A stretch of 42,521 nt of DNA from Candidatus Cloacimonadota bacterium (GTDB lineage: Bacteria; Cloacimonadota; Cloacimonadia; Cloacimonadales; TCS61), in contig JABGOP010000001.1 of NCBI GenBank assembly GCA_018645365.1, positions 235,024-277,544 on the forward strand, read 5' to 3'. This document shows, in pieces, positions 20,335-27,296 of the stretch. Position numbers and translations under genes: made by a program. Within the stretch, counting starts at the first letter, position 1. Every line of letters begins with the position of its first letter. The notes below the pieces were generated by a model. It was not told where the DNA came from and did not search any database. It worked only from the letters and a program-made list of their open reading frames with translations.

Positions 20335-20360
20335 GACCACTGACACACTTGTTAGTGGTC
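20335..20360. terminator. Hairpin between convergent genes, possible terminator
   Basis: GACCACT and AGTGGTC form a perfect 7-bp stem around a 12-base loop. It lies between the large secreted protein (plus) and the lipoprotein gene (minus). No strong U-tract follows on either side, so termination efficiency is doubtful. Confidence 0.45.
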
Positions 20361-20366
20361 ATTGTC

Positions 20367-21521
20367 CTATTTGATTTTATCAAAGATTAAACCCCATTCG
20401 GTAACAACAAAACCCTTTCGTTCAAAAGATGGAATTTCTGGTTTCGTTAATTCAATCTCATTTGAATCCAACCTTACAATTAAATAAGTTAACCTTAGAA
20501 TATTTTCTGGATGTTGTGAAAAATTGAGTTGAATAAGTGGCTCAAGCTGTTTATTATATTGAGGATAAACTGCATAATACTTTGAATCAGTCAATATTGG
20601 AATCCAATGTTCAATGAAATCGCTAATCTCCCGATTATTAAATCCAGATTGTTGTAAATTTTCTTTGAAGAAGTTTGTTAGATTTTCAAGTTTTACAACC
20701 CATCCTTTTGTTTTTTGAAAAATATTTGGTTGAATACTCTCATAAAATAAATAATCGTATTTATCATTGATTTTCCCATCAGGTTCGATTTGTAGATTCT
20801 GCCATTGTTTAGGAAACTCTGGGATAGACTTTATCACTTTTCCAGATTTTGGAAACGAAATATTAACATTTAAATTTATTGTAGTTTGTGGATAAATATA
20901 AATATTGGGCTTGTAACTAGTTGAATAATAATCAAAATAATAATCTGCATATTCATCCATTAATTGAAATTCGGTTTCAAAAGATTCTTCCATTAGTACA
21001 GCTTTTAACAAATAGTTATCAGGTTCAATTTCTGTTTCAAATCTTCCAATATTGTCTGTAAACAAGGAATCAATAAAGACAGAATCTTGCCAGACAGAAA
21101 AACTTGCATTAATTATAAATCCATCTAGAGAATCGTACATTGTGCCACAAATTAAATTTTCATCTACAGCATCAAAATCTAATTGGTAATCAATTCTTAA
21201 GGTATCAAGGTGGCTTCCACCATTGAATTTTGTATAATTGTTATCTTTTCGAGAAATTACCCTGAAAGATACTTCAGTATTATCTTCTGGTAAACCGCAA
21301 AAATAATTAAATGTAGCAATTTCAATTTCGCCGATTTGTTGATTATCAAAGCTGATGGGGTATATAACTCCATCTTCTTGTTCAGTTACAATGAAGGTCT
21401 CTTGAATGGTGCCACTCTGCAAGACTTCAATTGTTATCATTTGTGTTTCATCGGGTGCCACTGAACCGTTACACCCAAAAATTAACATCACAATAATTAA
21501 TATGCCGATAAAATACTTCAT
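20367..21521 (-). CDS. Lipoprotein with conserved KPNIYxYP...WG domain, unknown function
   Basis: A signal with lipobox (LIIVMLIFGC) indicates lipid anchoring. Residues about 130-190 resemble a carboxypeptidase-regulatory/transthyretin-like beta fold (GFIINASFSVW, DNIGRFETEIEPDNYLL). The C-terminal 185 residues match a domain I recall from uncharacterised proteins of several phyla: SYKPNIYIYPQTTINLNV at its start, WVVKLENLTNFFKENL and FIEHWIPILTDSKYY in the middle, and a closing ERKGFVVTEWG. No catalytic role is known to me. The ribosome site AGAGGAGA precedes the ATG. The gene is transcribed away from the restriction-modification operon, from a promoter that mirrors that operon's promoter. 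Confidence 0.82.
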   Translation of the reverse strand: MKYFIGILIIVMLIFGCNGSVAPDETQMITIEVLQSGTIQETFIVTEQEDGVIYPISFDNQQIGEIEIATFNYFCGLPEDNTEVSFRVISRKDNNYTKFNGGSHLDTLRIDYQLDFDAVDENLICGTMYDSLDGFIINASFSVWQDSVFIDSLFTDNIGRFETEIEPDNYLLKAVLMEESFETEFQLMDEYADYYFDYYSTSYKPNIYIYPQTTINLNVNISFPKSGKVIKSIPEFPKQWQNLQIEPDGKINDKYDYLFYESIQPNIFQKTKGWVVKLENLTNFFKENLQQSGFNNREISDFIEHWIPILTDSKYYAVYPQYNKQLEPLIQLNFSQHPENILRLTYLIVRLDSNEIELTKPEIPSFERKGFVVTEWGLIFDKIK

Positions 21522-21560
21522 AATATTCTCCTCTTATATCTTATGTTACTGCCTAACCAC

Positions 21561-21591
21561 CAAAACTTATAATTTTTCTTTGGGTGTCAAA
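21561..21591 (-). promoter_or_regulatory. Promoter of the lipoprotein gene, TTTG-N19-AAGTTTTG
   Basis: On the minus strand, TTTGACA is followed after 19 bases (counted from TTTG) by AAGTTTTG, a close match to the Bacteroidota TTTG / TAnnTTTG pattern. It lies 40-70 bases before the ATG at 21521. The -35 region sits inside one arm of a long inverted repeat. Confidence 0.5.
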
Positions 21592-21676
21592 TAAAAAAAT
21601 AAAAACTTTTTTACTTTGTAAAAAATTAGAGACGTTTTTTATTCCATAAAAAATTATTGACACCCAAAGAAAGATT
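21571..21676. repeat. Inverted repeat, 20-bp arms, spanning divergent promoters
   Basis: The arm at 21571-21590 and the arm at 21657-21676 are reverse complements over 20 bp with one G/T mismatch; 16 bp (TTTCTTTGGGTGTCAA) are perfect. The arms are 66 bases apart. Each contains a TTGACA box pointing outward, and the distance from box to start codon is nearly equal on both sides (about 68-69 bases). This suits a shared operator or duplicated promoter; a small transposon-like footprint is the alternative. Confidence 0.8.
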
Positions 21677-21686
21677 ATTTCTTTCG
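21656..21686 (+). promoter_or_regulatory. Promoter of the restriction-modification operon
   Basis: ATTGACA followed after 19 bases (from ATTG) by TTCTTTCG, in the right arm of the inverted repeat and about 40 bases before the start codon. It mirrors the lipoprotein promoter across the repeat. Confidence 0.45.
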
Positions 21687-21724
21687 GTGGAGTGGGAAGA
21701 AAAGAATACAATAGGAGATAATAA

Positions 21725-24700
21725 TTGTCATTATTTCAAAAAGTTATAGTTAAAAAGTATCTAAAAAATTTACCGTTGGACTTGATTGAAGAAAACTATC
21801 AAAAATATACGAAGTATTTTAATGATTTTAGCAGAACGCAAAGAATCAGAACTCTCAAAGAAGAACAATATCAAGAAGGATTTTTACGAGAGCTTTTTGT
21901 AGAATGTTTAAATTATACCATAAATCCTGATGAAAACTTTAACTTAACAACTGAATTCAAAAATAAAACAGATGCAGAAAAAGCTGACGGTGCAATCCTG
22001 AAAGACAATAAACCAATTGCTGTTATCGAATTGAAATCTACAAAAACAAAAGACTTAAAGACAATCGAGAAACAAGCTTTCAATTATAAAGCACATCAAG
22101 TAGATTGCAAATATGTAATTACTTCTAATTTCGAGAAAATTCGATTATACATTAATGATGCAACTGAATTTGAAGAGTTTAATGTATTTCAACTTTCCAA
22201 AGATGAATTCAAATTTCTCTACCTTTGTTTTAGTAAAGAAAGTCTATTCGAAAATATTCCAGCAAGAATAAAAGAAAAATCGAATCAGCACGAAGAACAA
22301 ATCTCAAAAAAACTTTATAACGATTATTCTGATTTCAGAAATAAGATTTTTCAAAACTTAACAAAAAATAATCCCCAATTTGATAAATTGATGTTATTCA
22401 AAAAATCACAAAAACTTTTAGATCGCTTTCTATTTATTTTCTTCGCCGAAGATAAAGGACTAATTCCTGCAAATATGATTTCTAAAATTATTGATGATTA
22501 TAACAAATTGAAAGGGATGGACAACTACACTCCGTTATATAGCGAATTCAAAAGATTTTTCAGTTATATAAATAAAGGGAATGAGAGATATAACATTAGT
22601 AAATACAATGGTGGATTATTCAAATTTGATGAGATTTTGGATAATGTCAAAATTGACGATGATGTTTTAATTACCGATTCTTTAAAACTCTCAAATTATG
22701 ATTTTGATTCCGAAGTGGATGTAAATATTCTCGGTCATATATTCGAACATTCGTTAGATGACATTGAAAACATTACTGTAAAATTATCTATAAACGAAAC
22801 CGCTACGAGCGTAACAATGGGACATGTTCCATTGTCGAAAGCGGAAGTCCCATTGTCCACAGTAAATGTCCCATTGTCGAAGAAAACAAGTAGAAGAAAA
22901 AAAGAAGGCGTTTTTTATACTCCAAACTACATTACAAAATACATTGTTGAAAATACAATTGGCTCGCTTTGTGAAGAGAAGAAAAAAGAATTAAAATTAA
23001 TTAATCTTGAAGTTGATGACACCTATACCAAAAAAGGACGCAAAGGGGAAATAGTTCCTTCCCAAAAAGGTGAACAACTTCTTGCTAAATTAGAAGAATA
23101 TAAAGAATGGCTTCTGTCTCTAAAAATTCTTGACCCTGCTTGTGGAAGCGGTGCATTTCTAAACCAAGCTTTAAACTTTTTAATTGAAGAACATAGTTTC
23201 ATAATAAATCTTGAAGCTGATTTACGCAAAGGACAATTCTCTATTTTTGATATTGATATAGCAGTTTTGGAAAACAATCTTTACGGTGTAGATATAAATG
23301 AAGAATCTGTCGAAATTGCAAAACTTTCTCTTTGGCTGAAAACTGCGAAAAAAGGTAGAAAGTTAACTGATTTAAGCGAACACATTAAATGTGGTAACTC
23401 TTTAATTGATGACCCTGAAATTGCAGGAGATAAAGCTTTTGACTGGCATAAAGAATTTCCGCAAATATTTACCGTAAAAGATAAGAAGGCTTGGCACATT
23501 ACCACAGCATTGCATAATTCTCGCTATTCGCAACGAATGCTTGATTATAATGTGATAACTGACGATGTTGTTTTGCTAACAGAAGAAGATGAAATATTTA
23601 TAACAAGTGCAATTGCTACAATAATAAAAGAAGATAATCTAAATATTCCTGCCTATAATATTTGTACGGATCATTTGCATTTTATAATTGTCTGTGAAGA
23701 AGAAAATCTAACAAAAATTGTAGGAAAAATAAAAGCGGTTAGTGCAAGAAAATACAACATAGAAAAAGGAATAACCGTTCCGCTTGTAAATGCAGAACCA
23801 ACAAGGAGACAAATAGATGCAGAACCAACAAAGGGACATGTAGATGCAGAACTAACAAGGGGACATGTCCCCTTGTCAAAAGAAGAAAAGAAAAAATATA
23901 ATTCGCTATGGACACAAAAATTCGGCAGAAAAGAAATACTGACAGATGAACAATTGAACAACACAATAAATTATATTTACGACAACAGAAAGAAACATAA
24001 CTTTCCGAACAATAAACAATTACAGAAAATAATAAATAAAATAACCTGTACCGTAGGTCATGCTTTCAGGTTTGAGTATAATGGTGGTTTTGATGTTGTG
24101 ATTGGGAATCCTCCTTATGTTTTTGCACGAGAAAATATAAAAGAAAATGAGAAAAAACATTATTCAAAAATTTACAATTCTGCAATTTATCAAATAAACA
24201 CCTATCTGCTTTTTATGGAAAAATCCATTAAACTTTTAAAACATAAAGGGAGTTTTGGGCTGATTGTACCAAATGCTTGGTTGATGGTTTATTCTGGTAA
24301 AGGAATAAGAGAATATCTTCTCAATAATTGTAATCTTAATCAAATTATAAATTTAGAAGGTTATTCATTCGAAAATGTAAATGTAGAAACAATCGTAATT
24401 CTTGCTCAAAAAGAGAAAGATTCGAAAAAGAAGTTTGATGTTTTCTTGAGTAAAGATAAAGAATTTGTGTTTTCTCACAAAAGTCATCAGCTTGATTTTT
24501 CAAAAAATGAAGGTTACGAATTTAAAGTATTTTCTGATGATATAAGCTTATTGTTAACAAAAAAGATTATAAAAAACTCTGTTATGCTTGATTCGATTGT
24601 TCAGATAAAAGCTGGTTTACAGGCTTACGAAAAAGGAAAAGGAAATCCAAAACAAACAGCCGAAGATGTAAGAAATCGTCCTTATGATTTTAATTTTAAA

Positions 24701-25462
24701 TTTGATGAATCCACTTTTAAATATTTAGATGGAAAAAATGTTAATAGATATTTTGTCCATTGGTCAGGCTTATATCTAAAATATGGTGAACATTTAGCAG
24801 CACCAAGAACATTTAATTTATTCAATGGAAAAAAAATAATTATCAGAGAAATTACAGGGAAATATCCTAAAAGTGTAATAGCTACATTTAATGAAGACAT
24901 TTATTTATACAACAGAAGTAATATTGCGATTATTGAAAGAGAAGAAAAAAAGATCTCGTTAAAATATATTTTAGTAATTTTAAACAGTTCTTTAATATCA
25001 TATTATTTTATGAAAAATACTGCAAAATCAGTTCGGAAAATGTTCCCAAAAATTATTTTGAAAGACTTGCGTTTATTCCCATTTAAAGAAATTTCAATTG
25101 AATCACAGAAACCTTTCATCGAAAAAGCAGACATAATGCTTTCTTTAAACAAACAAAAACAAGAAAAGGTAAATAAATTCCTTCAGCGTCTCGAGACTAA
25201 TTTTGTGATTGAAAAGTTTACTAATAAAATTAAAGCATTTTACAATTACGATTTTAAAACTTTGATAGCTGAATTGAAGAAGAAAAAGATAAAGCTTACC
25301 CTTGTCCAACAAGACGAGTGGGAAGAGTATTTTAATATTTATCAAGAAACAATTAATCAATTACAAAAGCAAATTACTCAAACCGATAAAGAGATAGATC
25401 AAATGGTTTATAATCTTTATGGTTTAACAAAAGAGGAAATTGAGATTGTGGAAAAAAACTGA
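21725..25462 (+). CDS. Type IIG (Eco57I-like) restriction/methylase with inserted HUH/Y1 domain
   Basis: A single 1245-residue chain that should both methylate and cut DNA. The N-terminal nuclease has a PD-(D/E)xK arrangement with D88 and E102-L-K104 (AVIELKS). The adenine methylase shows RRKKEGVFYTP, motif I DPACGSG at 470-476 and motif IV NPPY at 795-798. The C-terminal half resembles the TaqI-like target recognition region and ends in coiled-coil-like helices. Between FDWHKEFPQIF (to residue 582) and GGFDVVIGNPPY (from 787) about 204 residues are inserted that read as a REP-type transposase domain: WHITTALHNSR, DHLHFII with the HUH histidines H650 and H652, KIVGKIKAVSARKYN and LWTQKFGRKE, then NYIYDNRKKHNF with candidate tyrosine Y750. 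Two palindromic repeat clusters also lie in frame. The start is a TTG with AGGAG seven bases upstream; no in-frame ATG fits. Confidence 0.93.
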   Translation: MSLFQKVIVKKYLKNLPLDLIEENYQKYTKYFNDFSRTQRIRTLKEEQYQEGFLRELFVECLNYTINPDENFNLTTEFKNKTDAEKADGAILKDNKPIAVIELKSTKTKDLKTIEKQAFNYKAHQVDCKYVITSNFEKIRLYINDATEFEEFNVFQLSKDEFKFLYLCFSKESLFENIPARIKEKSNQHEEQISKKLYNDYSDFRNKIFQNLTKNNPQFDKLMLFKKSQKLLDRFLFIFFAEDKGLIPANMISKIIDDYNKLKGMDNYTPLYSEFKRFFSYINKGNERYNISKYNGGLFKFDEILDNVKIDDDVLITDSLKLSNYDFDSEVDVNILGHIFEHSLDDIENITVKLSINETATSVTMGHVPLSKAEVPLSTVNVPLSKKTSRRKKEGVFYTPNYITKYIVENTIGSLCEEKKKELKLINLEVDDTYTKKGRKGEIVPSQKGEQLLAKLEEYKEWLLSLKILDPACGSGAFLNQALNFLIEEHSFIINLEADLRKGQFSIFDIDIAVLENNLYGVDINEESVEIAKLSLWLKTAKKGRKLTDLSEHIKCGNSLIDDPEIAGDKAFDWHKEFPQIFTVKDKKAWHITTALHNSRYSQRMLDYNVITDDVVLLTEEDEIFITSAIATIIKEDNLNIPAYNICTDHLHFIIVCEEENLTKIVGKIKAVSARKYNIEKGITVPLVNAEPTRRQIDAEPTKGHVDAELTRGHVPLSKEEKKKYNSLWTQKFGRKEILTDEQLNNTINYIYDNRKKHNFPNNKQLQKIINKITCTVGHAFRFEYNGGFDVVIGNPPYVFARENIKENEKKHYSKIYNSAIYQINTYLLFMEKSIKLLKHKGSFGLIVPNAWLMVYSGKGIREYLLNNCNLNQIINLEGYSFENVNVETIVILAQKEKDSKKKFDVFLSKDKEFVFSHKSHQLDFSKNEGYEFKVFSDDISLLLTKKIIKNSVMLDSIVQIKAGLQAYEKGKGNPKQTAEDVRNRPYDFNFKFDESTFKYLDGKNVNRYFVHWSGLYLKYGEHLAAPRTFNLFNGKKIIIREITGKYPKSVIATFNEDIYLYNRSNIAIIEREEKKISLKYILVILNSSLISYYFMKNTAKSVRKMFPKIILKDLRLFPFKEISIESQKPFIEKADIMLSLNKQKQEKVNKFLQRLETNFVIEKFTNKIKAFYNYDFKTLIAELKKKKIKLTLVQQDEWEEYFNIYQETINQLQKQITQTDKEIDQMVYNLYGLTKEEIEIVEKN
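22814..22878. repeat. In-frame REP-like palindrome and 21-nt repeats (cluster 1)
   Basis: A 22-bp imperfect palindrome at 22814-22835 (core GGGACATGTTCC) is followed by two more copies of the half-site CCATTGTC, starting at 22829, 22850 and 22871, exactly 21 nt apart. The reading frame is kept: the protein reads HVPLSK, then VPLST, then VPLSKK. It lies just before the conserved RRKKEGVFYTP of the methylase. The sequence is closely related to the palindrome in cluster 2. Confidence 0.85.
23471..24082 (+). mobile_element. HUH/Y1 (REP-associated transposase-like) domain inside the methylase
   Basis: This segment encodes residues 583-786 of the type IIG protein and interrupts what is otherwise a continuous Eco57I-type methylase between motifs I and IV. 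It carries the strand order and motifs of IS200/REP-associated (TnpA-REP, RAYT) transposases: an HLH metal-binding pair at 650-652 and a tyrosine in the final helix at 750. The key residues appear intact. The frame is unbroken on both sides, so the domain is fused rather than a separate inserted gene. It also holds palindrome cluster 2. Whether it still nicks single-stranded DNA is not known. Confidence 0.85.
23791..23876. repeat. In-frame 27-nt repeats ending in a perfect REP-like palindrome (cluster 2)
   Basis: TGCAGAAC begins at 23791, 23818 and 23845, 27 nt apart, encoding NAEPTRRQI, DAEPTKGHV and DAELTRGHV. The last unit runs into a perfect 22-bp palindrome at 23855-23876 with core GGGGACATGTCCCC, coding GHVPLSK. 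The same GHVPLSK coding palindrome occurs in cluster 1. The repeats interrupt the transposase-like domain between its HUH motif and its tyrosine helix, where such proteins usually have a variable loop. Confidence 0.88.
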
Positions 25463-26291
25463 AAATCCCTATAATCAATATCTAATTACTTTTTTCGATA
25501 GAATAAACTTTTTGTTTGGTTCATATAATTTACTTGGCAATCAGTTAAAACATCTTGAAAATTTATTTAAAGAAAGTTTAGAAAAAAATAATTACTCTCC
25601 AGAAATCATAAGAGCTTTCTGCTGTTTACTTATGCGAGATATAACTGAAAAGCCTAAAAGTCTTTGTCATTTCAAATATAATACGGGAAAGTTTGAAATT
25701 AAAGGTGATGAATATTTTAAACATCTGAATAAAGTTAAAATTAGAGAAGCCTCTTGGTGCATTTCACAATCCTTTGAAGCGTTTGAAAGTTTCCTAAAAA
25801 AAGTGATTTATCTTACACACGAATTAAATCCTGATTGTATAGATGAGGATAAAAGAAAAAAATTTGAAGATGTGTGCACAAAACAATCAAAAGATAAAAA
25901 GAATTATTTAACTAATTACTTTAATTTTACATACAAATACAGTAATAGTTTATTACCATTTTTGAAGAACTATTCTGATTATTACAAACAATTTTTAAAT
26001 AATAATTATAGAAACTTAAAGTTTGAAGATTGGCTTAAATTCGTATCCGAAGCAAGAAACGCAATTGTTCATCATGAAATGGTAATTAAATACGATAAAA
26101 TTAATTGGGAGAGAGTAAATCCAAGATTTATGAATAAATACTTTCCAGGTAGTTTATCAGAAAAAGGTTATTCATTACAGATTGAGAATAAAAATGTAAG
26201 ATTGAATTTAGAAACATTTCTGGAGCATGGTTTCTTAATATACAAAAGTTTATCAACTGAAATGAATTATGACATTATTGATCTAAAGTAA
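25446..26291 (+). CDS. HEPN-like protein downstream of the type IIG gene
   Basis: A 281-residue, lysine-rich, probably all-helical soluble protein. Near residue 204 it has EARNAIVHHEM, which fits the R-x4-H (RNxxxH) signature of HEPN domains, many of which are RNases in defence and toxin systems. The rest is not recognised. The frame opens with alternative TTG codons at 25440 and 25446; I prefer 25446 because GAGGA at 25432-25436 is then nine bases away. Either way the start lies inside the end of the restriction gene in another frame, so the two are probably co-translated. A strong terminator closes the operon. HEPN assignment is an inference from one motif and the helical make-up. Confidence 0.78.
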   Translation: MWKKTENPYNQYLITFFDRINFLFGSYNLLGNQLKHLENLFKESLEKNNYSPEIIRAFCCLLMRDITEKPKSLCHFKYNTGKFEIKGDEYFKHLNKVKIREASWCISQSFEAFESFLKKVIYLTHELNPDCIDEDKRKKFEDVCTKQSKDKKNYLTNYFNFTYKYSNSLLPFLKNYSDYYKQFLNNNYRNLKFEDWLKFVSEARNAIVHHEMVIKYDKINWERVNPRFMNKYFPGSLSEKGYSLQIENKNVRLNLETFLEHGFLIYKSLSTEMNYDIIDLK

Positions 26292-26320
26292 TAAAGTGAA
26301 GAAGCCCCTAGCATCCCCCC

Positions 26321-26355
26321 AAAAAATCCCTACTCATTGAGTGGGGATTTTTTTT
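26321..26355 (+). terminator. Intrinsic terminator of the restriction-modification operon
   Basis: AAATCCC-T-ACTC, loop ATT, GAGT-G-GGGATTT form a long stem followed by eight T residues. It lies 30 bases after the HEPN-like gene. Confidence 0.9.
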
Positions 26356-26427
26356 ATTTGCGTTATCTTCTGTTGTAGTGGGTAGTTAACTATCTTATTA
26401 TGCTCTTATTAAGTAACAATTAGGCTG

Positions 26428-26553
26428 AGAAAAACAAAATATTTCTTAAGAAAAACAAATATTTTCCTAGGAAAGTTCCCAACTATCCTAGGAAATATTA
26501 AAACTTTCTATGGAAATATTAAAACTTTCTATGGAAATATTTAAACTTTCTAT
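26428..26553. repeat. Six tandem 21-bp AT-rich units
   Basis: Units begin at 26428, 26449, 26470, 26491, 26512 and 26533, each exactly 21 bp. The last three are nearly identical (GGAAATATTAAAACTTTCTAT); the first three are diverged but keep phase. Unit junctions are near-palindromes such as TTTCTTAAGAAA and TTTCCTAGGAAA. The 434-base stretch between the HEPN-like gene and the next gene otherwise holds only the terminator, a decayed gene end and a promoter. The repeats are non-coding and have no unique spacers. Confidence 0.85.
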
Positions 26554-26610
26554 GGATAATTATTGATTACTAACGGGAAAGTGGGAGGTGGGACTTTCCA
26601 TAAGATTTAT

Positions 26611-26660
26611 GGGGATAATGTTTGCGAAAAATCATCTCGTTTTTAAAGATTGTGATGATT
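26611..26660 (+). pseudogene. Decayed 3' end of a thioredoxin-like gene
   Basis: The 71 bases at 26611-26681 align without gaps to 27171-27241, the 3' end and downstream region of the thioredoxin-like gene, with 55 identities by my count. The relic reads GDNVCEKSSRF and then stops, against IDNVREKLSRLYGML in the intact gene. Similarity may extend back to about 26581. This points to an old tandem duplication in which one gene copy was lost but its downstream promoter region was kept. Confidence 0.6.
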
Positions 26661-26675
26661 TTTTTTGAATTAATA

Positions 26676-26706
26676 TTTGACATAGATAGATAGAAGGTTA
26701 CCTTTT
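26676..26706 (+). promoter_or_regulatory. Promoter, TTTG-N19-TACCTTTT
   Basis: TTTGACA, then TACCTTTT 19 bases after the TTTG, about 20 bases before the DUF6132-like gene. The preceding TTTTTTTTGAATTAAT is shared with the promoter upstream of trxA. Confidence 0.5.
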
Positions 26707-26725
26707 TAATCAAAATGGAGAAGTT

Positions 26726-26911
26726 ATGAAAATATTATTAAATGTAGCAACCATCGTTATTGGGGCAGTTGCAGGTTGGCTTTATTACAAATTTGTCGGA
26801 TGTAGAACTGGTGCTTGTCCCCTTACTTCAAATCCATATTCGAGCATGATATTCGGGGCTATTTTTGGTTACTTGTTTTTGTCATCATTTGTTGAAAAAA
26901 TTCTCAAATAA
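26726..26911 (+). CDS. Small membrane protein, DUF6132-like, 61 aa
   Basis: Two hydrophobic helices flank a conserved loop: LLNVATIVIGAVAGWLYY, then GCRTGACPLTSNPYSSMIFG, then a second membrane helix. The GC-TG-CP-TSNP-S pattern is characteristic of a small family (DUF6132, as I recall) often found beside rhodanese or thioredoxin genes. The two loop cysteines could take part in thiol chemistry at the membrane, which is inferred. A GGAGAAG ribosome site precedes the ATG. It is followed after 10 bases by a thioredoxin-like gene. Confidence 0.85.
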   Translation: MKILLNVATIVIGAVAGWLYYKFVGCRTGACPLTSNPYSSMIFGAIFGYLFLSSFVEKILK

Positions 26912-26921
26912 AGAGATTTTT

Positions 26922-27218
26922 ATGGATTTTGAAAAAATTAAACAAGAAAAATTTTCATTTGTCTATTTAACGACAAAAACATGTAATGTTTGTAAAATAT
27001 TGCAGCCAAAATTAAGGAAATTAGCAAATGAATTTGACGATGCAACTTTCCACAAAATTTATTTGGAGGAATTTCCAGAAGCAACTGGAGATTTCATGGC
27101 ATTCGCAGTTCCTACTTTTGTGGTATATGTGGAAGGTCGTGAAGTTTTACGCACCGCCAGGCACATTTCGATAGATAATGTACGAGAAAAACTATCTCGT
27201 CTTTACGGAATGTTGTAA
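26922..27218 (+). CDS. Thioredoxin-like protein with CNVC active site
   Basis: The 98-residue protein has the thioredoxin order: an N-terminal strand, the redox motif TCNVCK in place of WCGPC, AFAVPTFVVYVEGRE with the cis-proline, and a final helix. The tryptophan before the CxxC is absent. I start at the ATG at 26922; the longer open frame would begin inside the upstream membrane protein gene. It is probably cytosolic and paired with the preceding small membrane protein. Its 3' end and downstream sequence have a decayed copy 560 bp upstream. Confidence 0.88.
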   Translation: MDFEKIKQEKFSFVYLTTKTCNVCKILQPKLRKLANEFDDATFHKIYLEEFPEATGDFMAFAVPTFVVYVEGREVLRTARHISIDNVREKLSRLYGML

Positions 27219-27235
27219 TTTTTTTTGAATTAATG

Positions 27236-27266
27236 TTTGACGCTGTTAAATATCGCATTAGTGTAT
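27236..27266 (+). promoter_or_regulatory. Candidate trxA promoter, TTTG-N19-TAGTGTAT
   Basis: TTTGACG, then TAGTGTAT 19 bases after the TTTG, 31 bases before the trxA start. The 23 bases at 27219-27241 match 26659-26681 upstream of the DUF6132-like gene with one difference. Confidence 0.45.
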
Positions 27267-27296
27267 CTTCAAAATAAAAAATAAGGAGTTGTAAAA

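Noticed and set aside
21571-21676. Miniature transposon (MITE) at the edge of the restriction module
   Set aside because: No target-site duplication was seen, and the arms coincide with well-placed outward -35 boxes, so a divergent promoter explains them better; not fully excluded.
23471-24082. A separate IS200/REP transposase gene that broke the methylase
   Set aside because: There is no stop, frameshift or separate start at either boundary; the frame is continuous through both junctions.
26428-26553. CRISPR array
   Set aside because: Repeats are tandem with no unique spacers and no cas genes are present.
26292-26725. A small gene in the 434-base gap
   Set aside because: Only a terminator, repeats, a decayed gene end and a promoter are seen; no frame has both a start signal and plausible protein content.
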